Shown piece by piece: positions 39,214 through 52,418 of a DNA stretch of 64,000 nucleotides (position 1 is its first letter; each line of letters opens with the position of its first letter). The stretch lies in NCBI GenBank assembly GCA_006969625.1, contig CP030885.1, positions 4,475,430 through 4,539,429 of the forward strand, written 5' to 3'. The position numbers and the translations under genes are program-made. A model generated the notes under the pieces. The model saw only the letters and a list, made by a program, of their open reading frames with translations, was not told where the DNA came from and ran no database searches. The DNA comes from Rhodospirillaceae bacterium. GTDB lineage: Bacteria; Pseudomonadota; Alphaproteobacteria; Kiloniellales; DSM-21159.

Positions 39214-40686
39214 ATGAGCCCACCGCACGCGATCGACGAGCTGCTGGCCCGCGCCCGCGCGGCGATGACGGCGCGCCGCTGGGCCGAGGCGGCACGCCAC
39301 CTGGAGGCCGCCCTCGCGCGCCGCCCGCGCGACGCCGGCTTGCTGCGCAGCCTCGCCCAGGCCCGCTTCGCCGAGGGGCGTCCGCAACCGGCGCTGCAGG
39401 CGCTCGAGGCCGCGCTGCGCCTGCGGCCGGCGGACTCGGCGCTGCACTACGACCGGGCGCAGCTCCTGCGCGGCCTCGGCCGGTGGGACGCCGCGATCGG
39501 CGCCGCCGAGGCGGCGGCGGCGGCGGCGCCGACGGCCCCCGAGCCGGCGCTGCTGCGCGCCGAGCTGCTGGTCGAAGCCAAGCGCGCCGCCGAGGCTGTC
39601 GACCTGCTGACGCCACTCGCCGCCGCCCGACCGGAGGACCCCCAGGTGGCGCTGACGCAGGGCGCAGCGCTGCTCGCCGCCGGGCTGCCGGACGAGGCGC
39701 TGGCGCCGCTGCAGGTCGCCGCCGCGCTGCCCGGACCGGCCGGCGCCTTCGCCCTGCACAACCGGGCGACCTGCCTGGCCGACCTCGGCCGCATCGCCGA
39801 GTCGGCCGCCGCCGCGGAGGACGCGCTGGCGCGCCTGCCGAACCTGCCCGGTCCGCTCTGGCATCTCGGGCTCTGTGCGGTGGACGTCGGCGACCTGCCG
39901 GGGGCCGCGGCCCGCTTCGCCCATGCGCGGGCGGCCAATCCGCAGATGGGCCTGGCCGTGGCCTACCACGCGGCGGTGCTGGATCTGCTCGGCGAGGACG
40001 CAGCGCAAGCTTGGCGAACGGCCGAGCGGCTGGACCCCGACCAGGCGGCGCTGCGCGAGGCGGTTGCGCTGTACAAGGACACACATGCGCGCGAGGGCAC
40101 CGCCCCGGCGCTGTTCGGCTTCAAGCCCAGCCTGTTGCGTTACGCCCTGGCGGCGGCGCCCGGCCCGGCTGCGATGCCGGGCGGGCTGGCCTGCGAGTTC
40201 GGCGTCTTCACCGGCCGCTCCCTGCGCCTGCTGGCGGAGGCGCGGCCGGGGCCCTGGCACGGCTTCGATTCCTTCGAGGGCCTGCCGGAGGGCTGGCTGC
40301 CGCCGGAGCTGGTGCACGGCGAGGGCGCCGGCGCCTACTCCACCGGCGGGCGCTTGCCGGAGCTGCCGGCGTCGGTGACGCTGCACGTCGGCTGGTTCGC
40401 CGACACCCTCCCTGGCTTCCTGGCCGCGCACCCCGGCGCGCCGCTCGCCTTCGCCAACATCGACTGCGACATCTACAGCTCGACCGCCGAGGTGCTGACG
40501 GCCCTGGCCGAGCGGCTGCGGCCGGGCAGCGTGCTGGTCTTCGACGAGTACTGCGCCTATCCGGGCTGGCGCGCGCACGAGGCCAAGGCCTTCGCCGAGC
40601 TGGTCGGGCGGCACCGCCTCGCGGTGCGGACCCTGGCGCTCAGCCCCTTCACCCGCCAGGCTGCGATGCGGATCGAGCCGACGTGA
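39214..40686 (+). CDS. TPR protein with a TylF/MycF-like methyltransferase domain
   Basis: A 490-residue protein. Residues about 1-295 are tetratricopeptide repeats (for example WAEAARHLEAALARRPRDA, PALQALEAALRLRPADS). Residues about 325-485 are a SAM-methyltransferase domain with LACEFGVFTGRSLRLLAEA, WHGFDSFEGLPEGW, ANIDCDIYSSTAEVL and SVLVFDEYCAYPGW. The last two blocks hold the acidic metal-binding residues of the macrocin O-methyltransferase family. It probably O-methylates a sugar or protein glycan held by the TPR part. It is divergent from the 2OG oxygenase. Confidence 0.8.
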   Translation: MSPPHAIDELLARARAAMTARRWAEAARHLEAALARRPRDAGLLRSLAQARFAEGRPQPALQALEAALRLRPADSALHYDRAQLLRGLGRWDAAIGAAEAAAAAAPTAPEPALLRAELLVEAKRAAEAVDLLTPLAAARPEDPQVALTQGAALLAAGLPDEALAPLQVAAALPGPAGAFALHNRATCLADLGRIAESAAAAEDALARLPNLPGPLWHLGLCAVDVGDLPGAAARFAHARAANPQMGLAVAYHAAVLDLLGEDAAQAWRTAERLDPDQAALREAVALYKDTHAREGTAPALFGFKPSLLRYALAAAPGPAAMPGGLACEFGVFTGRSLRLLAEARPGPWHGFDSFEGLPEGWLPPELVHGEGAGAYSTGGRLPELPASVTLHVGWFADTLPGFLAAHPGAPLAFANIDCDIYSSTAEVLTALAERLRPGSVLVFDEYCAYPGWRAHEAKAFAELVGRHRLAVRTLALSPFTRQAAMRIEPT

Positions 40687-40887
40687 GGGCCGCGGCGGAC
40701 GGCGCCGGGCGGCGGCGCGTCGCGCCGCTGGATTCGGGCGCGTGCCGACGCTACCTTGGGCGCGCACCGCGGCGCCGTTTTCGGACGCCTCGGCACGATG
40801 CCGGTCGCGGGAATCGGCCGCGCGCATAGGGTCGCGGCTCGCGGTGTCGGCACGGCAAACGATAGAGGTCTTGGAAGAGTGAGTGGC

Positions 40888-41478
40888 ATGACTTCGCGTT
40901 GGACGCCTTCACGGGACCGTGCCCGGTCCGGCCCGCAGCGGAGCCCGAGGCTGGCGACCTGGCTTGCAGGCGGACTGCTGGCGCTTGCGCTTGCCGGCTG
41001 CGGCGGCGGCGACCAGCGCACCATCTATCCCGACGACGACCGGCGCGAGACCGGCGACGACGCCTACGACGTGGCCTCGGAAGGCAGCGTCTTCGGGCCC
41101 GACGGCCTCGACCTCTTCGGCGGCTCGGGCCAGCCGGAGGGCGATCCCGGCGGCAGCGGGATCGGGGTGAACGCCTTCCTGTGGCGCGCCTCGCTGGACA
41201 CGGTCTCCTTCATGCCGCTGTCCTCGGCCGACCCCTTCGGCGGCGTCATCATCACCGACTGGTATTCGCCGCCGGAGAGCCCGGACGAGCGCTTCAAGGT
41301 CAACGTCTTCATCCTCGGCCGCGACCTGCGCGCCGACGGCGTGCGCGCCACGGTGTTCCGCCAGGTCGAGAACGGCAGCAGCTGGCAGGACGCGCCGGTC
41401 GGCGACGCGACGGGGGTCGACCTGGAGAACGCCATCCTGACCCGCGCGCGCGAGCTGCGCATCGCCGCCCTGCAATAG
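40888..41478 (+). CDS. DUF3576 family lipoprotein
   Basis: A 196-residue precursor with a lipoprotein signal ending LALALAGC near residue 35, an acidic linker, and the DUF3576 core [31 protein letters not shown] and [18 protein letters not shown]. The family is an alphaproteobacterial envelope protein encoded just before leuS. The ATG at 40888 is preferred to the GTG at 40879. It lies 50 bp upstream of leuS in the same direction. Confidence 0.88.
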   Translation: MTSRWTPSRDRARSGPQRSPRLATWLAGGLLALALAGCGGGDQRTIYPDDDRRETGDDAYDVASEGSVFGPDGLDLFGGSGQPEGDPGGSGIGVNAFLWRASLDTVSFMPLSSADPFGGVIITDWYSPPESPDERFKVNVFILGRDLRADGVRATVFRQVENGSSWQDAPVGDATGVDLENAILTRARELRIAALQ

Positions 41479-41527
41479 CGCCGCCCCACTCCCTGGCCAG
41501 GCCCGAAGGCCGAGAAGCACCGAGCGA

Positions 41528-44104
<2,577 letters not shown>

Positions 44105-44108
44105 GCGC

Positions 44109-44684
44109 ATGGACCCGTTCCGCCGCCGCCTGCTCGCCACCGCCCTGCTCGGCGGCGCGGCGCTGCTGCTGCCCGGCTGCCGGGCGCGGCCGCTCTACGG
44201 GAAGTTCGATCCGGAGGGTCCGCTCGACAGCTACCAGGCGTCGGACGACCTGCGGGCGATCGCCGTCTCGCCGATCCCCGACCGCAGCGGCCAGATCCTG
44301 CACAACGCCCTGCGCAACCAGCTCACGCCCGCCGGCGTGCCGGCCAATCCGGCCTACCGCCTGGACGCCACGGTCACCGAGTCGGTGGGCGCCAGCCAGC
44401 TTCAGATCGACGCCACGGCGAGCCGCGCCCTGCTGATCGTCAACGCCAACTACAACGTGGTCCTGGCCAGGTTTCCGCAGGTCGGCCTGGTGGGCGGCCA
44501 GGTCACGTCGCTGAGCGCCTACAACATCGGCGAGTCCGAGTACGCCACGCGCCGCGCCGAGGTGGACGCGCGCGAGCGCGCGCTCGAGGAGGCGGCGCGA
44601 CGCATCCGCCAGCGCCTGGCCTCCTGGTTCATCGAGGCGCGCGCCGACGGCACCCTGGCGCGCAAGCTCTACATCGGCGAGTAG
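44109..44684 (+). CDS. lptE: LPS-assembly lipoprotein LptE
   Basis: A 191-residue lipoprotein with signal RRRLLATALLGGAALLLPGC (lipidated Cys24) and an LptE-type fold (LRAIAVSPIPDRSGQILHNAL, RLDATVTESVGASQLQ). LptE plugs the LptD barrel that inserts LPS in the outer membrane. It starts 4 bp after leuS and precedes holA, the usual order. The sequence is divergent, as is common for this family; position supports the call. Confidence 0.85.
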   Translation: MDPFRRRLLATALLGGAALLLPGCRARPLYGKFDPEGPLDSYQASDDLRAIAVSPIPDRSGQILHNALRNQLTPAGVPANPAYRLDATVTESVGASQLQIDATASRALLIVNANYNVVLARFPQVGLVGGQVTSLSAYNIGESEYATRRAEVDARERALEEAARRIRQRLASWFIEARADGTLARKLYIGE

Positions 44685-44694
44685 CCGCCCCCGT

Positions 44695-44737
44695 CAGCCG
44701 CCCCCCGTCAGCCGCCCCCCGTCAGTCATCCCCCGTC
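44695..44737 (+). repeat. Short direct repeats before holA
   Basis: GTCAGCCGCCCCCC-type units occur about three times in the lptE-holA gap. They are simple slippage repeats, with no hairpin or coding role seen. Confidence 0.6.
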
Positions 44738-44749
44738 CGGAGGACCGCC

Positions 44750-45799
44750 GTGAAGGTCCAGCCCGCCCGCGCCGACGCGCTCTGCGCCAACCCGGACGCC
44801 GCCTTGCGCGTCCTGTTGCTCTATGGCCCGGACCAGGGGCTGGTGCGCGAGCGCGCCCGGGCGGCGACGCGCGCCGTGCTAGGCGCCGCCGACGACCCCT
44901 TCCGCCTGGCCGAGTTGATGCCCAAGCAGGTCCGCGACGACCCTGCCCTGCTCACCGACGAAGCGGCCGCGCTGGCGCTGACCGGCGGGCGGCGCGTGGT
45001 GCGTTTGCGCGATCTGACCAACGACGATGCGAAGTGGCTGGAGCCCTTCCTCGCCGCGCTGCCCGGCGAGGCGCTGGTGGTGCTGGAGGCCGGCGACCTC
45101 GGCTCGGCCCGCTCCTCCAAGCTGGTGCGCCTGGCCGAGGGCCACGCCGCCGCCGCGGCCGTCGCCTGCTACCGCGACGAGGGGCGCGACCTGCCCAGGC
45201 TGATCGACGAGGTGCTGGGGGCGGCCGGCCTGAGCGCCGAGCCTGACGCCAGCGCCTACCTGGCCGCCAACCTGGGCGGCGATCGCCTGGTCTCGCGCAG
45301 CGAGCTGGACAAGCTGGTCACCTACATGGGCGGCGACACCCGGGTCGGCCTGGCCGAGGCGGCGGCGGTGGTCGGCGACACCGCCGCGCTGTCGCTGCAG
45401 GACGTCGCCTACGCCGTCGGCCGCGGCGACGCGGCGGCGCTGGAGCGCGCGCTCGCCCGCAGCTTCGACGAGGGCACCAGCCCGGTCGGCGTGCTGCGCG
45501 CCGTCTCGCGCCACTTCCAGCAGCTCCACCTGGCGGCGGCGGGGCTCGCCCAGGGGCGCGATGCGGAGGGGGTGCTGCGGCAGATGCGCCCGCCGGTCTT
45601 CTGGAAGGTGAAGGAGGCCTTCCTGGCCCAGGCGCGGGCCTGGCCGCCGGCCTGGCTGGGCCGCGCCCTGACCCGCCTGCTGGAGGCCGAGGCCGCCTGC
45701 AAGCGCAGCGGCCTGCCCGAGCGGGCGGTCTGCGCCGAGGCGCTGCTGCAGCTCGCCCGCAACGCGCCGACCCGGCGGCGGGCTCCCGGCCGCAGGTGA
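44750..45799 (+). CDS. holA: DNA polymerase III delta subunit
   Basis: A 349-residue clamp-loader subunit that opens the beta clamp. It has LLLYGPDQGLVRERARAATR near residue 22, RRVVRLRDLTNDDAKWLEPFL, and the C-terminal helical collar with SPVGVLRAVSRHFQQLHLAAAGL. Length matches HolA. It starts with GTG at 44750 behind GGAGGA. Synteny with leuS and lptE is standard. Confidence 0.92.
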   Translation: MKVQPARADALCANPDAALRVLLLYGPDQGLVRERARAATRAVLGAADDPFRLAELMPKQVRDDPALLTDEAAALALTGGRRVVRLRDLTNDDAKWLEPFLAALPGEALVVLEAGDLGSARSSKLVRLAEGHAAAAAVACYRDEGRDLPRLIDEVLGAAGLSAEPDASAYLAANLGGDRLVSRSELDKLVTYMGGDTRVGLAEAAAVVGDTAALSLQDVAYAVGRGDAAALERALARSFDEGTSPVGVLRAVSRHFQQLHLAAAGLAQGRDAEGVLRQMRPPVFWKVKEAFLAQARAWPPAWLGRALTRLLEAEAACKRSGLPERAVCAEALLQLARNAPTRRRAPGRR

Positions 45800-45837
45800 C
45801 GCGCCCGCCGCCTCGCGGGGCCGCCTCGCGGGGCCGC

Positions 45838-46428
45838 TCAGAAGTTCCAGCGGCGCACGCGCCCGGTGTCGACGTGGATGAAGCCGGACTTGGCGTAGTA
45901 GCCGACGCCGCCGCGCTGCATGCCCCAGGCGGCGTCGCGCAGGGCCACCAGGTCGCGGTCGGGCAGCGCGATGTCGATCGCCATGCCGCGCATGTGGAAC
46001 GACTTGCGCGCCACGCCCGAGGACTTGGAGGCCAGCTTGGCGTTGGTCTTCGGCGAGCGGTAGCCGGAGATGACGTGGAAGGGCGCGCGCGAGTCCACCG
46101 TCGCCTGCAGGCTGTAGAGCAGGTCCAGCAGCTCCGGGTCCATCCGCTCGACGTCGCCGGTGCGCCAGTCGCGCAGGATGTGGTTGATCCGCTGCAGGCC
46201 CTCGCGGTGGTAGTCGCCGTCGGCCCAGTAGACCTCCTGCAGGGTCTCGCCGGTGTGCAGGTTGTGGAAGGCCAGCTCGCGCGGACGGCCGGCGAAGGCG
46301 GCGGTGGGCTTGAAGATCAGGCCGCCGGCCAGGCCCAGGGCGGCGGCGCCGGCCAGGCTGGCGAGGAAGTTGCGGCGGCTGCCGCCGCAGGCACAGGCTT
46401 CGCCTTCGGGCGGAGTGGTCTCCGTCAT
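45838..46428 (-). CDS. Tat-exported DUF882 (YcbK-like) peptidase-fold protein
   Basis: A 196-residue protein with a twin-arginine signal (SRRNFLASLAGAAALGLAGG) and the DUF882 domain: LAFHNLHTGETLQEVYW, ISGYRSPKTNAKL, SFHMRGMAIDIALP and GFIHVDTGRVRRW. The His/Asp set is that of M15-like zinc peptidases acting on peptidoglycan. E. coli YcbK (MepK) of this family cleaves 3-3 crosslinks. The ATG at 46428 follows GGAGAG. It converges with holA 38 bp away. Confidence 0.9.
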   Translation of the reverse strand: MTETTPPEGEACACGGSRRNFLASLAGAAALGLAGGLIFKPTAAFAGRPRELAFHNLHTGETLQEVYWADGDYHREGLQRINHILRDWRTGDVERMDPELLDLLYSLQATVDSRAPFHVISGYRSPKTNAKLASKSSGVARKSFHMRGMAIDIALPDRDLVALRDAAWGMQRGGVGYYAKSGFIHVDTGRVRRWNF

Positions 46429-46635
46429 CGTCTCGTCTCTCCCAAAAATCCCCGTGGTCCCCCGGATCCCTCGGTTCCCCTCTGCTCCGCCCCCGGCGAT
46501 CCAGCCGACGGCGGCCCCCAAACTCATACGAGCCATAACAAATGAAGGGTTAACGAGGGAATAACCAAAACGGCCGCCGACCGAGGCAATTTCGGGGCGG
46601 CGGCGGAGTGGACCGGCTGAACGGCAGGGGCCAAG

Positions 46636-49600
46636 TCAGGCCGCGATGTAGCGGCCCTCGGTCTCGCGCGCGTGGTTGAGCGCCGCCAGGGTCTCCAGCA
46701 GGCCCTGCACCTCGCGCCGCCTGGCGCGCTTGAAGCGGCGGGCCAGCTCCTCCGGCGTCGCCGGGCGTTCGAGGTCGGTAAGCGCGGCGCGCAGCGCCTG
46801 CACCTGGTCCGGCAGGCTCTTCGGCCAGGCGGCCTGGCCGGCGGCGGCGAGCGCCGCCTCGCCCAGCTCCAGTTTGGCCTCGGCCGCGGCGGTGGCCTGG
46901 GCGCGGCCCTGCGGGTTCTGGAAGTCGGGGCGCAGCCAGCGGATTCTCCCTCGCGCCTCCTCCTCGGCCCGCGCCCGGTTGAGCGCGACCAGCCGCGCCA
47001 GGATCTCGCTCTCCGACAGGTCCGCCGGCCAGCCGTAGGCGGCGGCGACGGCGGCGTCCAGCCGCTCGTGGATCTCCTCGAGCACCGAGACCAGGCCCAT
47101 GTCGTGGATCTCCCGCTCCCCGTCGCTCAGCGCGCGGCCGGCGCGCAGCGCCGCCAGCACGTTGTACATCTGGGTCAGGGTCAGCCCGGGGTGCGCCGCC
47201 TGCCGCTCCTTCCGGAAGGCGTCCAGCCGCTCGCCCAGCTCGCGGATGTCCGCGGCCTGCGCCTCGCTCGCGTCGGGGAAGGGAAAAGGATCGAAGCAGC
47301 GGGTCTTGTTGTAGCGCGGATCGTTGCCCACGCCGAGCCGACCACCTGCCGCCAAGGCCCAGACGACGTGGGTGCGGCTGGAGAGCACGCCTAGCGCGAA
47401 AGCGTCGCTCAGGGCGATGTTGACCAACATGTTGTCCGGCAGAATGGCGATGTCGAGGAACTGGAAGACCCGATGCTTCGCCGTTTCGACGGTGGCGACG
47501 TAGCGCGGAAGTCCGGCAAGCGCTGAGCGAAGTTCCGTATTCTTCCGACCGAAGAGCCACCAATTCTCCCGCCTATACTTCTCCGCGTTATGGTCTCGTT
47601 CCGGCTTTACGTTTACGAGCAAATGTTGAAAGACCTCAGGGTACCTCTCCCGCACTTCCGCGCTTGAAAGGCCGAACAGATCGATCACCATGACGCCGCG
47701 GGGCGTGGCGGTCAGGTCGCGGCCGTTGCGGTAGGGGCGGATGTGGCGCTCCAGCCCCGGCCGGCGGCCGAGGCCGAGCGCGGCGGCCTGCTCCGGCGTC
47801 ACGATGAAGCCGCTGCCGTGCAGCTTGACGCCGGGCGAACAGAGCCCGTCGTTGGCCTTCAGCGGCACCGCCGCGGCGACGTTGGGGCCGATGCTGAGGT
47901 CGGGATGGATGCGGCCGGTCCGGCGGCGGAAGGAAATCTCGCGAGTGCCTTCCTCGTGTCCCGGCCGCTCGGCCTCGACGGTCAAGAGCATGCCCTCCGC
48001 CTCGCCCGGCAGGCCGACGGTCATGGCGATGCGCACGTCGGCACCGTCGGCGGCGTCGACCCAGGGGTGGTCGGGGATGGCGAAGCCCAGCGACAGGGGC
48101 TTCCGGGCCTCCAGGTGGTGGGCGATCACCCGGCGCGCGAAGCTCTGGCGCAGGGAGTTGGTGGTGATCAGGCCGAAGCGCCTGGCCTTGCCCGTGCGCA
48201 CCAGCTCGGCCGCCTTGTGCCACCAGTACATCACGTAGTCGACGGACTCCGGCACCTGGCCGTAGGTCTTGCGCAGCGCCTCGACATAGCCGGAACCGAG
48301 CTCGCCGCGCATGCGCCAGTTGCCGATGAAGGGCGGGTTGCCGACGAGGTACTCGGCCTCCGGCCAGGCGGCGGGCTTGGGATTGCGGTAGCGCGTCTGC
48401 TCGACCTGCTTGGACTCGTCCGGCACCTCCTTGCCGGTGACCGGGTGGATCTTCCTGGAGATCCCGTCCCACTGGGTGACCGGCCGGCCCTTGGCATCGC
48501 GCACCAGCTCGACCGCGTCCCAATCCAACACCGCGTCGCGGCATTCGATGTTGCCGTAGGCCTTCAGCACGGGGCTGGGAAGCTGGCGCCGGGCGCGGGT
48601 GCGGAAGTGCCATTGCAGGTAGCCGATCCACAGCACCATCTCGGCGATCACCGCGGCGCGCGGGTTCAGCTCCAGCCCGAGGAACTGCTTGGGGTCGACG
48701 GCGAAGAGGTCGGGCTGGGTGTCGCCCAGCTCCTCCAGGGCGTTCAGCACCTCGCCCTCCAGGCGCTTCAGGTGCTCCAGCGCGACGTAGAGGAAGTTGC
48801 CGGAGCCGCAGGCCGGGTCGAGCACGCGGGTGGTGCAGAGGCGGCGGTGGAAGCCCTTGACCTCGGCGACGGCGCCAGGGCGGTCGCCGTCGGCCAGGCG
48901 CCGGTCGGCGGCGACCCGCACGTCCTCCCAGGCGGCGCGCAGCGGCTCCACCAAGGTCGGCAGCACCAGCCGCTCGACATAGGCGCGCGGCGTGTAGTGG
49001 GCGCCCAGGCTGTGGCGTTCGCGCGGGTCGAGGGCGCGCTCCAGCAGGGTGCCGAAGATCGCCGGCTCGACCTCGCGCCAGTCGGCCTCGGCCGCCTCCA
49101 GCAGCAGGTCGATCTCGCCGGGGCCGAGCGGCAGCACGCCGCAGTCCTGGAACAGACCGCCGTTGAAGACCGCGACGTCGGCGCCCAGGAAGCTGTCGAA
49201 GCCGCCGGTGTTCATGGTGCGCCAGAGCGACTCCAGCGAGCGCTGCAACACCTTCGGCTCGCCGCGCCGCGCCTGCAGCAGGCGGGTGAAGCCCTTGTCC
49301 GCCAGCAGCCCGACATCTTCGGCGAACATGGTGAAGAGGCAGCGCATCAGGAACTGGGCGACCTGCTCGGCCGGATGGCGGGTCTCCAGCACCTTGGCCA
49401 GGCGAGCGAGCTTGTCGGCGATCTCGCGCGTGACCTTGGCGGCTTGTCGGCTGCGGTCGAGCGACAGGGGATCGTCCCACAGCGCGCGCAGCAGGCCGCG
49501 CACCGCCGGGTCGTGCAGATCCTCCAGGTAGAGCCGGTGGGCGCCAGGGTCGGGATAGGGCAGGTAGGTCTTGCCCGACTGGCTGAAGTCGGCATAGAGC

Positions 49601-50076
49601 TCGAAGACGTGGCCGATGTCGGCGACCACCAGGAAGGGCGGCCAGGGCTCGTCCTCGTCGTGCAGCGCCTTGGCGTAGCGCTCCGCCTGGTTGCGCGCGG
49701 CGCGCATCCGGGTGTCCCAGCCGGCGGTGCCGCGCTTGCCGACGCCCGAGGTGTGCGCGTCGCTGCCCTGTTTCGCCTCCAGGACGAAACAGCCGCGCTT
49801 GTAGAGGTCGATGAAGTTGGCGCGCGTCGCCTCGATGTCGGTGCGGTAGGCGCGCACCGGGCGCTCGAAGACGTAGGCGTTCTCGCCGCCGGGCCGCAGC
49901 CCCTCGGGCCGGGCGACGCCCAGCAGGTCGCACAGCCCGATCAGGAAGGACTGGGCGTTGGCGCGCTCGCCGGCAGCGCTCGCCCGCCAGTCCGCGACGA
50001 AGGCGGCCACCGTCTCCTCGGTCGGCTCCGCCGCCGCCTCGGCGGCTGCCCGCGACCCTGCCTCCTTCGCCGTCAC
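46636..50076 (-). CDS. MmeI-like type IIL restriction-modification enzyme
   Basis: About 1146 residues combining nuclease, methylase and specificity. An N-terminal PD-(D/E)xK site is seen as D90-x9-E100-x-K102 ([16 protein letters not shown]), the same spacing as in MmeI. Residues about 419-429 have the SAM motif [11 protein letters not shown], and about 578-584 the catalytic NPPF of N6-adenine methylases. A target-recognition region follows (about 750-920). A GTG at 50076 (GAGGGG upstream) is preferred; an ATG at 50148 is possible. No separate methylase or specificity gene is nearby, as expected for this class. It lies between core genes. Confidence 0.88.
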   Translation of the reverse strand: MTAKEAGSRAAAEAAAEPTEETVAAFVADWRASAAGERANAQSFLIGLCDLLGVARPEGLRPGGENAYVFERPVRAYRTDIEATRANFIDLYKRGCFVLEAKQGSDAHTSGVGKRGTAGWDTRMRAARNQAERYAKALHDEDEPWPPFLVVADIGHVFELYADFSQSGKTYLPYPDPGAHRLYLEDLHDPAVRGLLRALWDDPLSLDRSRQAAKVTREIADKLARLAKVLETRHPAEQVAQFLMRCLFTMFAEDVGLLADKGFTRLLQARRGEPKVLQRSLESLWRTMNTGGFDSFLGADVAVFNGGLFQDCGVLPLGPGEIDLLLEAAEADWREVEPAIFGTLLERALDPRERHSLGAHYTPRAYVERLVLPTLVEPLRAAWEDVRVAADRRLADGDRPGAVAEVKGFHRRLCTTRVLDPACGSGNFLYVALEHLKRLEGEVLNALEELGDTQPDLFAVDPKQFLGLELNPRAAVIAEMVLWIGYLQWHFRTRARRQLPSPVLKAYGNIECRDAVLDWDAVELVRDAKGRPVTQWDGISRKIHPVTGKEVPDESKQVEQTRYRNPKPAAWPEAEYLVGNPPFIGNWRMRGELGSGYVEALRKTYGQVPESVDYVMYWWHKAAELVRTGKARRFGLITTNSLRQSFARRVIAHHLEARKPLSLGFAIPDHPWVDAADGADVRIAMTVGLPGEAEGMLLTVEAERPGHEEGTREISFRRRTGRIHPDLSIGPNVAAAVPLKANDGLCSPGVKLHGSGFIVTPEQAAALGLGRRPGLERHIRPYRNGRDLTATPRGVMVIDLFGLSSAEVRERYPEVFQHLLVNVKPERDHNAEKYRRENWWLFGRKNTELRSALAGLPRYVATVETAKHRVFQFLDIAILPDNMLVNIALSDAFALGVLSSRTHVVWALAAGGRLGVGNDPRYNKTRCFDPFPFPDASEAQAADIRELGERLDAFRKERQAAHPGLTLTQMYNVLAALRAGRALSDGEREIHDMGLVSVLEEIHERLDAAVAAAYGWPADLSESEILARLVALNRARAEEEARGRIRWLRPDFQNPQGRAQATAAAEAKLELGEAALAAAGQAAWPKSLPDQVQALRAALTDLERPATPEELARRFKRARRREVQGLLETLAALNHARETEGRYIAA

Positions 50077-50170
50077 CGCCCCTCGCCCCGAAACGCCTGC
50101 GTCAAGCGAACCGGACGGCAGTAGAGCGCAACCGACGGCGGTCCGCAAAGCCCGAACGACGGACGCCGCC

Positions 50171-51481
50171 TCACCCGGTGGCGTCGCGGCGGTCGGCGAC
50201 GGTCTTGGGCAGCAGCAGCCAGGTGCGGCCTTCCTCGGCCATGCGGCCGGCCTCCTCCAGCGCCGCCTCGCCGGTGCCCCAGAAGAAGTCGCCGCGCACC
50301 GCGCCCTTGATGGCGCTACCGACGTCCTGGGCGATCATCAGGCGGCGCAGCGGCGTGGCGTCGGGACCGGGGCGGGTGGTGTCGAGCCAGACCGGCGCGC
50401 CGAGCGGCAGCAGGTCGCCGTCGACGGCGAGCGAGCGGCCGGGCGTCAAGGGCACGCCGAGCGCGCCGATCGGCCCGGGGCCGTCGGCCAGCGCGCCCTC
50501 GATCGGGCGCAGGAAGATGTAGCGCGGATTGGCGCGCATGATCTCCTGCGCCTGCTCGGGGTTGTCCTTCAGCCAGGCGCGGATCGCCTGCATCGAGCCC
50601 TGGCCGGGCTCGACCAGGCCGCGATCCAGCATCACCCGGCCGACGCCGACGAAGGGCCGGCCGTTGGACTCGGCGAAGCCGATGCGCAGGCGCCGGCCGT
50701 CCGGCAGGGTGGCGAGGCCGGAGCCCTGGATGTGCAGCACGTGCAGGTCGACCGCATCGCGCGCCCAGAGGATCGGCTCGGCCCGGCCGTCGAGCGCGCC
50801 GGCCTCGATGTCCGCGCGGGCGTGATAGGGCACCAGGCGGCCCTGCTCGACCCGGCCGATCAGGCGCTCCGGCGGCAGGTCGGCGCGGAAGTCGCGCAGG
50901 CGCACGCTGACCAGGTCCTCCGGCACGCCGTAGATCGGCACCTCGTAGCCGTCCCGGCGGGTCGGGCTGGCCTCCAGCTCGGCCTCGTAGTAGCCGGTGA
51001 TCAGGCCGACCTCGGGGGTGTCGTCGCCCGGGTCGCTGAGGGCGTAGGGGCGGAACCAGTCCTCGAAGAAGCCGCGGGCGTAGTCCGGCCCGACCAACTC
51101 CAGCGCCTCGCAGGGCGCGCGCCAGTCGGCGACCGTGCCGCCCAGCGCCGCGCCGCCCTCCAGGGCGGGGCCGACCGGGGCGGCGTCCTCGCGCCTCAAC
51201 AGGCGCTGGCAGCTCCGCCGCATCGCCGGCAGCGCGGCGGCCAGATCGTCGTCGCGCCAGCCGGGCAGCGCGGCGAAGTCGACGGGGTGCAGCAGGACGG
51301 GCGGCGCGTCCGCCACGCCGCTCGGCGCGTCCGGCGCCGGCGCCTCGACGGCGGGTTCGGGCGGGGCCTCGGCCCGCTCCTCCTCCGCCTCCTCGCCGCA
51401 GGCCATCAGCAACGCGGCCAGCGCCAGCGCCGCGGTCGGCGTCAGCAGGCGACGAAGGAACGGCGCGGCGCCCAGGCGCAT
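50171..51481 (-). CDS. mltA: Membrane-bound lytic murein transglycosylase A
   Basis: A 436-residue lipoprotein with a signal ending [10 protein letters not shown], an acidic linker, the MltA domain ([22 protein letters not shown] near residue 170) and the C-terminal 3D domain with [23 protein letters not shown] that carries the catalytic Asp. It cleaves peptidoglycan glycan strands, forming anhydro ends. It follows a Tim44-like gene in the same direction, a common alphaproteobacterial pair. Confidence 0.93.
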   Translation of the reverse strand: MRLGAAPFLRRLLTPTAALALAALLMACGEEAEEERAEAPPEPAVEAPAPDAPSGVADAPPVLLHPVDFAALPGWRDDDLAAALPAMRRSCQRLLRREDAAPVGPALEGGAALGGTVADWRAPCEALELVGPDYARGFFEDWFRPYALSDPGDDTPEVGLITGYYEAELEASPTRRDGYEVPIYGVPEDLVSVRLRDFRADLPPERLIGRVEQGRLVPYHARADIEAGALDGRAEPILWARDAVDLHVLHIQGSGLATLPDGRRLRIGFAESNGRPFVGVGRVMLDRGLVEPGQGSMQAIRAWLKDNPEQAQEIMRANPRYIFLRPIEGALADGPGPIGALGVPLTPGRSLAVDGDLLPLGAPVWLDTTRPGPDATPLRRLMIAQDVGSAIKGAVRGDFFWGTGEAALEEAGRMAEEGRTWLLLPKTVADRRDATG

Positions 51482-51523
51482 GTCGGGACGTCCACCTCGG
51501 GGAGCGGAACGGCCGCAGGCCGC

Positions 51524-52240
51524 TCAGGTCTGAGCGGCGGTGGCCACCAGGCTCCAGTTCGGGTCGCGGCTGCGGGTGTTGCGCGCGAAGGTCCAGATGT
51601 CGGTGATCGTCTCGACGGCGCTGGGGTCGCCGTCGACCACGCGGCCCTCGCTGTCGTAGGTGACGTTGACCTGCTCGGAGACGAACTTGACGGTGACGAA
51701 GGCGGTCTTGCCGCGCAGGTCGGCCTCGACGATCTCGGCGCTCTTGATGCCGACCAGCGTGGTCTCCAGCCGCTCCTCGCGCTCGCGCCGCTCGTCGATG
51801 GCGCCGGCGAAGTCGCTGAAGACGTCGTCGGACAGCAGCGGGCGCAGCGCCTTAGTGTCGCCATGCGCGAAGCCGTTGACGATCATCTCGAAGGCGGCGC
51901 CGGCGCCCTGAACGAACTCGTCGGGCTCGAAGCTGCGGTCGGCCAGCTTGATCTGGGTGAGGCCGGCGGCGGCCGGGCTGTCGCCAAAGTCGGGCATCGG
52001 CGGCTCGGCCTTGCGCCCCTCGCCGCGGCCCTCCGGCAGGTGGACCACCTTGTCCTCGCCCTCCTCGTCCGCCTGCGGCCCCTGCTCCTGCTGGCGCCGG
52101 CGCATCTGCTCCTGATGGAAGGGGTCGTGCTCGCGCCCCCCCTGGAAGCCGGTGCGCTTGCCCAGCACGCTGCGCAGGCGAAACACCAGGAAGGCGGCGA
52201 TGGCGCCGAGGATGATGATGTCCAGCAGGGAGTTGCCCAT
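51524..52240 (-). CDS. Tim44-like domain protein
   Basis: A 238-residue protein with an N-terminal membrane segment (LLDIIILGAIAAFLVF), a charged linker, and a C-terminal Tim44-like domain (about 95-235: FVQGAGAAFEMIVNGFAHGD, LRPLLSDDVFSDFAGAI, ETITDIWTFARN). This is the usual Tim44 family protein of alphaproteobacteria, related to the mitochondrial import subunit; its role in bacteria is unclear. The ATG at 52240 lies 179 bp from the divergent fxsA gene. Confidence 0.9.
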   Translation of the reverse strand: MGNSLLDIIILGAIAAFLVFRLRSVLGKRTGFQGGREHDPFHQEQMRRRQQEQGPQADEEGEDKVVHLPEGRGEGRKAEPPMPDFGDSPAAAGLTQIKLADRSFEPDEFVQGAGAAFEMIVNGFAHGDTKALRPLLSDDVFSDFAGAIDERREREERLETTLVGIKSAEIVEADLRGKTAFVTVKFVSEQVNVTYDSEGRVVDGDPSAVETITDIWTFARNTRSRDPNWSLVATAAQT

Positions 52241-52418
52241 GAAAGGGTCCTGACGGCTAGGGTTCGTCGGCGTGGTGGCGGCTGCGACCTTGGAGTCGTC
52301 TGCGACCGGGGCCGCGATCGATCCCCGGGGCGCAGCGACGGGCGCTGCGACCGCGGGGCCCTTGCCCGGCATCGGCCTCGTGCCCACTACATAAGAAAGC
52401 CGCGGAGAAAGGGCAAGA

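Noticed and set aside
47743-50124. Open frame of 793 codons on the plus strand opposite the restriction enzyme gene
   Set aside because: It mirrors the codon structure of the minus-strand gene, has no recognisable motif, and long antisense open frames are expected at this GC content.
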